Shown here in pieces: positions 1 to 4,242 of a stretch of 5,123 nucleotides of DNA. The notes under the pieces were generated by a model. That model was not told the origin of the DNA. It did no database searches and saw nothing but the letters and a program-made list of their open reading frames with translations. The stretch comes from Deltaproteobacteria bacterium (GTDB lineage: Bacteria; UBA10199; SBBF01). The position numbers and the translations under genes were made by a program. The stretch is taken from contig JACQOY010000069.1 of the NCBI GenBank assembly GCA_016207765.1, positions 1 to 5,123 on the forward strand. Reading direction: 5' to 3'. Each line of letters opens with the position of its first letter. Position 1 is the first letter of the stretch.

Positions 1-521
1 GTCGTAAAGACACCAAGGTTACCGTCATACACCGTCTTGTTGGCCGGATCGAGCTTTCCCAGTTTATCGGCGATCCCGCGGGCGATGATGAGGCCGTTAC
101 GGGGATCGAGCCAGTAGTGGGGATTACCCAATGGATGAACATCCCCCATCGAGCGATCGACCTTCCCCGCCGGAATTTCAGCCACCGGAATATCCCGCGA
201 GGCGTCCAAGTGCCCGGACGCACCCCGCAGGATTTTCGGATTGCGCGACTGCGTGAGCAAGACGGGCAACCAGCCGACCTCCAACTCAAGGCCGACCTCG
301 ATCAGCAAGTCGGCCTTGTTCATCTTGACGGCGTAGCTTGGCTTCGGTTCCAGATAATGCGGATCCTGATCGCCTCTCGCGATGCTGTCGACATTGACCA
401 GCTCCCCGCCGACTTCGCGCGCGATGGCGGCGAGGTCGGGGATGGTGGCGACGACGTTTATTTTTGCATGCGCCGTAAATGGAACCAACAAAATCAACAA
501 AAACAGAAATATTTTTTTCAT
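1..521 (-). CDS. Metal ABC transporter substrate-binding protein, ZnuA/TroA family (3' end cut off by window)
   Basis: This is the periplasmic solute-binding component of an ABC importer for zinc or a related divalent metal; it hands the ion to an inner-membrane permease. The first 173 codons are visible and the gene runs off the left edge, so about half is seen. Residues 1-19 form a classic Sec signal peptide (KK, then a Phe/Leu/Ile core) ending in AHA, with mature protein from Lys20. Two family motifs are visible: DPHYLEPKPS, with the first ligand His55, and GNPHYWLDP, with the second ligand His135. His129 lies just before the latter. The stretch ADLLIEVGLELEVGWLP (70-86) is also typical. 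No long His-rich loop is seen. The ATG at 521 is preceded by GGAGA, which abuts the TAG stop of the upstream barrel gene, so the two are probably translationally coupled. Zinc is favoured by the neighbours; manganese or iron cannot be excluded. The remaining ligands lie outside the window. Confidence 0.93.
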   Translation of the reverse strand, partial: MKKIFLFLLILLVPFTAHAKINVVATIPDLAAIAREVGGELVNVDSIARGDQDPHYLEPKPSYAVKMNKADLLIEVGLELEVGWLPVLLTQSRNPKILRGASGHLDASRDIPVAEIPAGKVDRSMGDVHPLGNPHYWLDPRNGLIIARGIADKLGKLDPANKTVYDGNLGVFT

Positions 522-533
522 ATTTTCTCCCTA
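522..533 (-). promoter_or_regulatory. Ribosome binding site overlapping the preceding stop codon
   Basis: On the minus strand the barrel gene's TAG (533-531) runs straight into GGAGAAAAT and the ATG of the substrate-binding protein at 521. The Shine-Dalgarno sequence therefore begins in or next to the stop codon, and only 9 bp separate the two genes. This supports the ATG at 521 as the start and suggests terminating ribosomes reinitiate on the downstream gene. Confidence 0.75.
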
Positions 534-1652
534 AAAAGTATGCGCCCCATGGACCCCCGCGTTGAATTGCAACTGCAGGAAGGCCTCATGCTGTTTGTGC
601 GAATGACCCGCGATATCAATGAAATTATACTGTGCCTTGAGATTGAAAAATTCGGTCGCGACAAATGTAAGAACCGGAGAAAATCCCCACTGGGCCACCC
701 CCCCCTCCGGAATCCCTATTTTTTCAAACCTTAACCCCCCCTCCCATCGGCGCGCGAATTGGCCGATCAATTGGGAATAAAATCCCCCCTCGGTGTCGGC
801 AAAAGCCCCAAGGTCCCGTCGGCGCACAAAATATTCGCTCTGCCACTTGAGGCCGCGGTAGGTGGATGGCTTCCAGCGCAGATAAAAATCACTTCCATAA
901 ATCTGCGTCAGATTTCCCCCGCCGGACGCATTGAAACCGAATGCCCCGTTGAGGCCGGTCTGGAGGGTCAGATCGGGCGAGAGGTCGAACGTATTTGTCC
1001 AATGGGCAAGATACGCGAAATCCCCCTTCCGCGGCCCGTCGAAATTTCCCTCGTTTTCCCCCTGCAGGAATTGAAAGGTCAGCTCCGAAAACCAGGGAGT
1101 GGGAAAAAGTTCGGAGATTTCAACCCCCAGCTCGGAAAATCCTTCATCCCCGAAAAAACGGCGGTTAAGACGGGAAAAATCGACGAAATCGAGCTGTTCC
1201 AGATGTTGGGGATTTTGCCGACCGAATTTGGCCAGCATCTGCCCGGCGCGGATCTGCAAATTGAGGGGCAACGAAAGAGTCGTAACCGTTGCGTCTTCCA
1301 CCTCCACCCCTTCTTCAAGAAAGAGAATAAAAACATCGGCCCGGATATAGGGGTCGACCACCGACTGAAGCGCCAATTCGATTCCCTGAAAATTAAACCC
1401 GGTCCGCGACGGATTTTCACCGGTATCATCGCCCGGATCGTCCCGAAAATAACCGCCGGCAAACGAGCCGATAAACGAAATGTCGGGTAAAAACGCCGAG
1501 ACGGCGCCCGGTGTCCGTTGATACTTAAACGGGCCGATCTGACCGACATTTTGCGTCTGATTCTCCATTGGTGGCGGCGGTATTGTTTCTTCCGCTTCAG
1601 AAAAAAATGGAAATAGGGCCAAAAACAAAAACAACAAGATGATGCGAAACAT
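531..1652 (-). CDS. Outer-membrane beta-barrel protein of the zinc-uptake-associated 'zinc-regulated receptor' family
   Basis: A 373-residue outer-membrane barrel, probably the entry route for zinc or a similar metal that is then bound by the downstream substrate-binding protein. Residues 1-20 form a signal peptide with a Phe/Leu core and a likely cut after SEA. The mature part alternates polar and hydrophobic residues as amphipathic strands and ends in Phe373, the usual barrel-assembly signal. Recognisable family blocks are PDISFIGSFAGGYF (56-69), ELALQSVVDPYIRADVFI (92-109), LPLNLQIRAGQMLAKFGRQN (128-147), FFGDEGFSELGVEIS (166-180), GSDFYLRWKP (253-262) and the ending GVHGAHTF. At this length there is no room for a TonB plug plus a 22-strand barrel, so it is porin-like despite the common 'TonB-dependent' label. 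His350, 352 and 355 lie just before the last predicted strand, probably in an outer loop. The ATG at 1652 has a strong GGAGGAG site. The family assignment is from memory of the motifs. Confidence 0.85.
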   Translation of the reverse strand: MFRIILLFLFLALFPFFSEAEETIPPPPMENQTQNVGQIGPFKYQRTPGAVSAFLPDISFIGSFAGGYFRDDPGDDTGENPSRTGFNFQGIELALQSVVDPYIRADVFILFLEEGVEVEDATVTTLSLPLNLQIRAGQMLAKFGRQNPQHLEQLDFVDFSRLNRRFFGDEGFSELGVEISELFPTPWFSELTFQFLQGENEGNFDGPRKGDFAYLAHWTNTFDLSPDLTLQTGLNGAFGFNASGGGNLTQIYGSDFYLRWKPSTYRGLKWQSEYFVRRRDLGAFADTEGGFYSQLIGQFARRWEGGLRFEKIGIPEGGVAQWGFSPVLTFVATEFFNLKAQYNFIDIAGHSHKQHEAFLQLQFNAGVHGAHTF

Positions 1653-1656
1653 ATTA

Positions 1657-1663
1657 CTCCTCC
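1657..1663 (-). promoter_or_regulatory. Strong ribosome binding site of the outer-membrane barrel gene
   Basis: The minus strand reads GGAGGAG followed by TAAT and the ATG at 1652, a near-perfect Shine-Dalgarno sequence at close spacing. It fixes the start of the barrel gene. It contrasts with the small gene just upstream, which has no recognisable site. Confidence 0.8.
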
Positions 1664-1695
1664 GTTGAAAGGATGAAGGTTACAAACCGTTAGAA

Positions 1696-1709
1696 GGTCC
1701 ATTCGGACC
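1696..1709 (-). other. Short hairpin in the leader of the barrel gene
   Basis: GGTCC and GGACC form a 5-bp perfect stem around a four-base loop, in the intergenic stretch between the small HxH/CxxC gene and the barrel gene. No T-run follows on the minus strand, so it does not look like a terminator. A stem this short can arise by chance. Confidence 0.3.
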
Positions 1710-1717
1710 ATTTGGCG

Positions 1718-1756
1718 GGCGGCCCTGTCCCAACGAGGGACCCCTTTTGGGCCGCC
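1718..1756 (-). other. GC-rich intergenic hairpin directly after the small gene's stop codon
   Basis: An 8-bp perfect outer stem (GGCGGCCC at 1718-1725 with GGGCCGCC at 1749-1756) encloses a second perfect 5-bp stem (GTCCC at 1727-1731 with GGGAC at 1737-1741) with an AACGA loop. On the minus strand it begins at the first base after the TGA of the small gene. The 3' flank has no T-tract, so an intrinsic terminator is unlikely. A processing, stabilising or attenuating element between cistrons is more plausible. The pairing is seen; the role is inferred. Confidence 0.5.
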
Positions 1757-2044
1757 TCAGGCGGACGGAGGGGCGCGGGAATAATGGGAGAAAAAAACAG
1801 GGTCGGTGCAAAGATCAACGTCTGGAACCGGCAGGGCGAAAACGAGAGAAAAGTCAAAGTTGAAATCGATATCGGCGCCAAGATGGGAACTCCGCCACGA
1901 GGCGGTCAGTTGGCAGATACCGCATTCGGGATGGGCGCGATGAGAGGATACAGACCGGTCGTGGAAATGAAACGGCACGGCGCAAACGGCCCATAAAACA
2001 AAAACCGCCATGAGCCACTGCTTTTTTCGCAGGAATAAACCCAT
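1757..2044 (-). CDS. Small membrane-anchored or exported protein with HxH and CxxC motifs, probable metal-binding
   Basis: A 95-residue protein of unknown function. Residues 6-8 (RKK) and a hydrophobic segment at about 10-25 form a signal peptide or membrane anchor. It is followed by a His/Cys cluster: His26-x-His28, His35, His38, then Cys41-Gly-Ile-Cys44, His54, later Cys79 and His87, and the ending SRAPPSA. The combination of an exported N-terminus, HxH, CxxC and an Arg-Ala-Pro-Pro tail recalls small DUF2946-like proteins found in metal-transport loci, but I cannot assign a named family firmly. As first gene before an outer-membrane metal receptor and a ZnuA-like protein, it may be a periplasmic metal chaperone or sensor (inference). 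An in-frame TAA lies two codons before the ATG at 2044, so that is the most upstream start; Met12 is the alternative. Neither has a clear Shine-Dalgarno site, and both lie inside a hairpin stem. Confidence 0.68.
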   Translation of the reverse strand: MGLFLRKKQWLMAVFVLWAVCAVPFHFHDRSVSSHRAHPECGICQLTASWRSSHLGADIDFNFDFSLVFALPVPDVDLCTDPVFFSHYSRAPPSA

Positions 2045-2052
2045 GGCGGTTT
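1995..2052 (-). terminator. Terminator- or attenuator-like hairpin over the start of the small metal gene
   Basis: A perfect 11-bp inverted repeat, AAACCGCCATG at 2002-2012 and CATGGCGGTTT at 2042-2052 on the plus strand, flanks a 29-base loop that holds a smaller CTGC/GCAG stem. On the minus strand the 3' arm runs into TTTTTGTTTTA, the U-rich tail expected of an intrinsic terminator. It lies 41 bp beyond the stop of the upstream lipoprotein gene, so it could end that transcript. It also covers codon 1 and codon 12 of the small gene, so it could instead attenuate or block translation of the metal operon. The pairing is certain; the function is inferred. Confidence 0.6.
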
Positions 2053-2090
2053 AAGTAACGAATATCGGCGATATTGTCAACTTCGCTCAA
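2052..2090 (-). promoter_or_regulatory. Candidate sigma70-type promoter of the metal-uptake operon
   Basis: Two alternative hexamer pairs are visible on the minus strand. One is TTGAGC (2090-2085) and GATATT (2066-2061) with an 18-bp spacer, each matching consensus at 4 of 6 bases; its transcript would start at about 2054 and include the whole start-codon hairpin. The other is a perfect TTGACA (2080-2075) with a 17-bp spacer to a poor TACTTA (2057-2052), which would give an almost leaderless transcript. The inverted repeat at 2061-2075 overlaps both pairs. Confidence 0.4.
2061..2075 (-). promoter_or_regulatory. Perfect 7-1-7 inverted repeat, candidate Fur/Zur-family operator
   Basis: AATATCG and CGATATT are exact reverse complements separated by one base, which is the 7-1-7 geometry typical of Fur-superfamily operators (Fur, Zur, Mur). 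It sits 17 bp upstream of the first gene of the metal-uptake operon and overlaps candidate promoter hexamers, the usual position for a repressor site. It does not match the Zur consensus sequences I remember from well-studied phyla. Zur is therefore an inference from geometry and context. Confidence 0.55.
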
Positions 2091-2093
2091 CGC

Positions 2094-3203
2094 TTAATCG
2101 TCTTCTTCCTCATCTTCCTCATCTTCTTCATCGTCATCGCCTTCTTCGTCTTCGTCTTCTTCATCGTCATCACCGTCTTCATCCTCATCGTCATCTTCCC
2201 GATCGACCGATCCGGAATCCTTGATTGTCTGTTTTAGTTCGTCGGTGAACTGGCAGTCTCCTTCATCGTTTTCCTCGTTGATGACAAAGGTGCCGTCTTC
2301 CGCCACATCCGGATTGCCGCTGTCGAGGCAGGCGCCAAGATCGATGCCGGCAAACCAGTCGGCAACATTCAGCGAGACGACAATCTCATTGACGTCGGCC
2401 GATTCGGCCACATCGAAGCCCGCGTCACTGCGGTAACGGATCTGTTCATCGAATTTCAGCACGATTTTAAAGCTCCTCTCGGTCGTTCCGTCGTTGTAGG
2501 TTCCGCCGACATCCAGGCTGTTCCCCAAAAGCTCGTCACCGGCCTCCACCAGCGTTGAGTCCTCGTCCAGATCATGAAGTCGGAGCGAAATCTCCCGGTA
2601 GTTGCCGGAGGGAACGGTGACATCGGTCAAGGACGGTGTAGCCAAACCGGTCATCATATCAACGACAAACGGCCCTTCGATGCGGATGTGATCCTCATCT
2701 TCGGATGCGTCGTCGTCATCCTCGGCCTCATCCTCGCCGTCGTCTTCCGCATCGTCTTCATCTTCGGCATCATCGTCCTCCTGTTTCAGAAGGGACGAAA
2801 GGTCTTCCGCCTCATCTTCGGCTTCTTCTTCCGAATCATCGTCGCTCGAGGCGCCGCAGTCGCCGTCTTCGAGGGCGAACTCGAGCGTATCACAGTCTTC
2901 GCCTTCGGGCAATTTCAGGTCGATCCGGTCCAGCACAATCCGGGCAGACGTGAGGACGATCACGCCGGACGAGGCATCGGCGGTCTCGACCGATTCGTCT
3001 TCTCCCTCTTCGGTGTCAAGGGCCTTTGTCAACGCGGATGGACTCCCCGCCGCCAGTTGGACCGAGAAGCTCGTTGTCGCAGGGCCTCCGTCCGTATCGG
3101 CCGCTGTCCCGGCGGTTGTTCCCGTTCCGCTCCCCCCTCCACAGCCGGCAATAAGGATAAAACCAGCCACCAGGGTTGTTAGTGTTATGAGTTGCTTCTT
3201 CAT
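2094..3203 (-). CDS. DUF4382-like lipoprotein with acidic insert and Asp/Glu-rich C-terminal tail
   Basis: A 369-residue exported lipoprotein of unknown function. I chose the ATG at 3203 because AGGAGG lies 7 bases upstream and a proper signal begins there (MKK, hydrophobic core, lipobox IAGC with lipidated Cys21). An in-frame ATG ten codons earlier lacks this. A Gly/Thr-rich linker follows. Segments at about 80-98 (SGVIVLTSARIVLDRIDLK) and 176-212 (FVVDMMTGLATP, then PSGNYREISLRLHDLD) resemble the DUF4382 fold, whose strand pattern is interrupted by an almost uninterrupted Asp/Glu insert at about 121-171. The last 36 residues contain 33 Asp/Glu. Four Cys (104, 116, 292, 317) could form two disulfides. 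The acidic tracts suggest binding of cations such as calcium, or acting as a disordered polyanion (inference). It lies 84 bp after the other lipoprotein gene. The domain call is by eye. Confidence 0.8.
   Translation of the reverse strand: MKKQLITLTTLVAGFILIAGCGGGSGTGTTAGTAADTDGGPATTSFSVQLAAGSPSALTKALDTEEGEDESVETADASSGVIVLTSARIVLDRIDLKLPEGEDCDTLEFALEDGDCGASSDDDSEEEAEDEAEDLSSLLKQEDDDAEDEDDAEDDGEDEAEDDDDASEDEDHIRIEGPFVVDMMTGLATPSLTDVTVPSGNYREISLRLHDLDEDSTLVEAGDELLGNSLDVGGTYNDGTTERSFKIVLKFDEQIRYRSDAGFDVAESADVNEIVVSLNVADWFAGIDLGACLDSGNPDVAEDGTFVINEENDEGDCQFTDELKQTIKDSGSVDREDDDEDEDGDDDEEDEDEEGDDDEEDEEDEEEDD
2097..2204 (-). repeat. Low-complexity GAN codon tract encoding the acidic C-terminal tail
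   Basis: The mRNA strand is almost entirely GAT, GAC, GAA and GAG codons, giving 33 Asp/Glu in the last 36 residues; one Arg and two Gly are the only interruptions. On the plus strand it appears as a pyrimidine-rich trinucleotide run. Such tracts can change length in whole codons by replication slippage. The tract is seen; variability is inferred. Confidence 0.8.
2691..2843 (-). repeat. Low-complexity GAN codon tract encoding the internal acidic insert
   Basis: About 51 codons, mostly Asp and Glu with scattered Ala, interrupt the folded part of the DUF4382-like lipoprotein. A short hydrophobic break (LSSLLK) splits the run in two. It looks like a disordered loop extension rather than a separate domain. 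Confidence 0.75.
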
Positions 3204-3247
3204 TGTTTTTCCTCCTGTTGTGAGGATCTCCACCGGTCAAGTCCAAG

Positions 3248-3268
3248 CCGGCGTTCGGATCGCGCCGG
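3248..3268 (-). other. Short GC hairpin between the two lipoprotein genes
   Basis: CCGGCG (3248-3253) and CGCCGG (3263-3268) form a 6-bp perfect stem around a 9-base loop in the 84-bp gap. No T-run follows on the minus strand, so it is not a convincing intrinsic terminator, and the two genes may be co-transcribed across it. I see no good promoter in the gap. Confidence 0.3.
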
Positions 3269-3287
3269 GGAGTCCTCGGTTAAAGTA

Positions 3288-4229
3288 TCAGTCTTCTTCC
3301 TCCCTGGTCGTAAAAGACCAGCTTTTCGTTTCAACGGGATTTCCCGACTCACACGCAACGCCATTGACCGTCACCGTGTAAGTTGTCTCCGCCTGAAACG
3401 GATCATCTTCGTGTTCACACGATAATTCCGAGTCCGAAGACTCGAATTCACAGCTGATTGAATCTCCCCCGGACTCCACACGGAAGGTCACAGCGGTTAC
3501 CGTGGAGGAATCGATGGTGCAATCAAAACGAACCTCGATTTCTTCGGTCAGGTTGACGTTGTTTTCGCCGTTACGGGGATCGACCTGCAGAATATCCCCC
3601 TCCCCACCGGTTTCGTCGTCTCCATCTTCTTCTTCGTCACTTCCACAATCGGATTGATCTTCGTCATCGTCGTCTAAAAATCCGTCAAGGTCGCAGTCTT
3701 CCTCATCGTCATCGGAGATACCGTCTCCATCGTCGTCGTCGTCATCGTAGTCGTTCCTCCCGTTTCCATCCCGGTCGTTCTGGCGGGCTGGTTCGTTGGC
3801 CGGCCTCCCCTTGCCGTCGGCAATCAGAATCTCCCCCAAATGAACGGGGTCTTCACCATCCGCCAGATAAAAAATAGTCGATTCAAGAGTGGCGGAGCTG
3901 TTCTGCACGACAAGGAACGCCACAAAAACGCCGCCACGGGTAAAACTCAAAACGTAGGCCTTTCCCGGTGTCAGATCGAACTCGAAATCACAGACTGAAT
4001 CGATTTCGGCGGTGGTGGTATTTCCCAGGGAATCGACGGCAATAACGGTATCGGCCGGGCATGAATCGCCCGTCTCCTTTTTGAGAGCAGAGCCGCCACC
4101 TCCATCCACAACGGTGCCGATTACCGGCCGCGACGGATTGCCGAACTCGGAGCCCCCTGCGGACCCACCGCACGCAGAAAATAGGGTGAGAAAAACAAAC
4201 AAACATATCTGGATCATTCCTGTCTTCAT
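3288..4229 (-). CDS. Lipoprotein with Asp-rich calcium-repeat-like linker and C-terminal Big_5 Ig-like domain
   Basis: A 313-residue secreted lipoprotein of unknown function. The signal peptide has a Phe/Leu core and ends TLFSAC, with Cys20 lipidated; Phe at -3 is slightly unusual. GGSEFGNPSRPVIGTVVD (25-42) leads into a beta-rich N-terminal domain to about 137, reminiscent of carboxypeptidase-regulatory-like domains. Residues 151-207 are a linker with DxDxxG-type repeats: DRDGNGRNDYDD, DDDGDGISDDDEED and DCDLDGFLDDDD. These resemble thrombospondin type 3 or EF-hand-like calcium loops. Residues 212-310 fit a Big_5 Ig-like domain: VDPRNGENNVNLTEEIEVRF near the start, and ETTYTVTVNGVA, then SWSFTT, at the end. 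Eight Cys (57, 80, 179, 195, 237, 260, 271, 293) suggest disulfides. The ATG at 4229 follows GGAAAGAGG, 13 bp after the regulator's stop. A structural, adhesive or cation-binding surface role is inferred. Confidence 0.85.
   Translation of the reverse strand: MKTGMIQICLFVFLTLFSACGGSAGGSEFGNPSRPVIGTVVDGGGGSALKKETGDSCPADTVIAVDSLGNTTTAEIDSVCDFEFDLTPGKAYVLSFTRGGVFVAFLVVQNSSATLESTIFYLADGEDPVHLGEILIADGKGRPANEPARQNDRDGNGRNDYDDDDDDGDGISDDDEEDCDLDGFLDDDDEDQSDCGSDEEEDGDDETGGEGDILQVDPRNGENNVNLTEEIEVRFDCTIDSSTVTAVTFRVESGGDSISCEFESSDSELSCEHEDDPFQAETTYTVTVNGVACESGNPVETKSWSFTTREEED
3609..3779 (-). repeat. Asp-rich low-complexity tract with thrombospondin type 3-like calcium-repeat pattern
   Basis: This tract encodes residues 151-207 of the Big_5 lipoprotein. 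Unlike the plain acidic tracts of the neighbouring gene, Gly, Asn and hydrophobic residues recur at spacings typical of calcium loops (Asp-x-Asp-Gly-x-Gly then Asp), and two Cys (179, 195) lie inside it. It probably forms a rigid, calcium-dependent spacer between two beta domains. Confidence 0.65.
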
Positions 4230-4232
4230 GGA

Positions 4233-4241
4233 CCTCTTTCC
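4233..4241 (-). promoter_or_regulatory. Ribosome binding site in the 13-bp gap between regulator and Big_5 lipoprotein
   Basis: The minus strand reads GGAAAGAGG, then three bases, then the ATG at 4229. The regulator's TAA (4245-4243) lies just upstream. This compact junction leaves no room for a promoter in the gap and supports co-transcription of the two genes. Confidence 0.65.
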
Positions 4242-4242
4242 T

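Noticed and set aside
117..734. 205-codon open frame on the plus strand
   Set aside because: It runs antisense across the 3' end of the barrel gene and the start of the substrate-binding protein. Its translation shows no family features, and both minus-strand genes there have clear motifs and ribosome binding sites.
759..1490. 243-codon open frame on the plus strand
   Set aside because: It lies wholly antisense to the barrel gene, whose signal peptide, family blocks and terminal Phe are convincing. The plus-strand product has no recognisable domain.
1079..1711. 210-codon minus-strand frame overlapping the barrel gene in another frame
   Set aside because: It is a same-strand shadow rich in Arg, Ser and Trp with no Shine-Dalgarno sequence. 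The barrel frame explains the region fully.
1854..2090. 78-codon minus-strand frame starting at a TTG and overlapping the HxH/CxxC gene
   Set aside because: It has a non-ATG start, no ribosome binding site and no signal or motif in the product, and it overlaps the candidate promoter. The other frame has a coherent signal segment and His/Cys motifs.
2574..3182. 202-codon plus-strand frame with hydrophobic runs
   Set aside because: The hydrophobic stretch is the antisense reading of GAN codon repeats (ATC, GTC, TTC on the other strand). It is an artefact of the low-complexity acidic tract, not a membrane protein.
3204..3233. Ten-codon N-terminal extension of the DUF4382-like lipoprotein
   Set aside because: Starting at the earlier ATG would bury the strong AGGAGG inside the gene and put extra residues before a standard MKK signal peptide, so the ATG at 3203 is preferred.
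3248..3268. Hairpin between the lipoprotein genes as an intrinsic terminator
   Set aside because: The stem is only 6 bp with a 9-base loop and no following T-run on the coding strand, so termination is not supported. It is kept only as a low-confidence structure.
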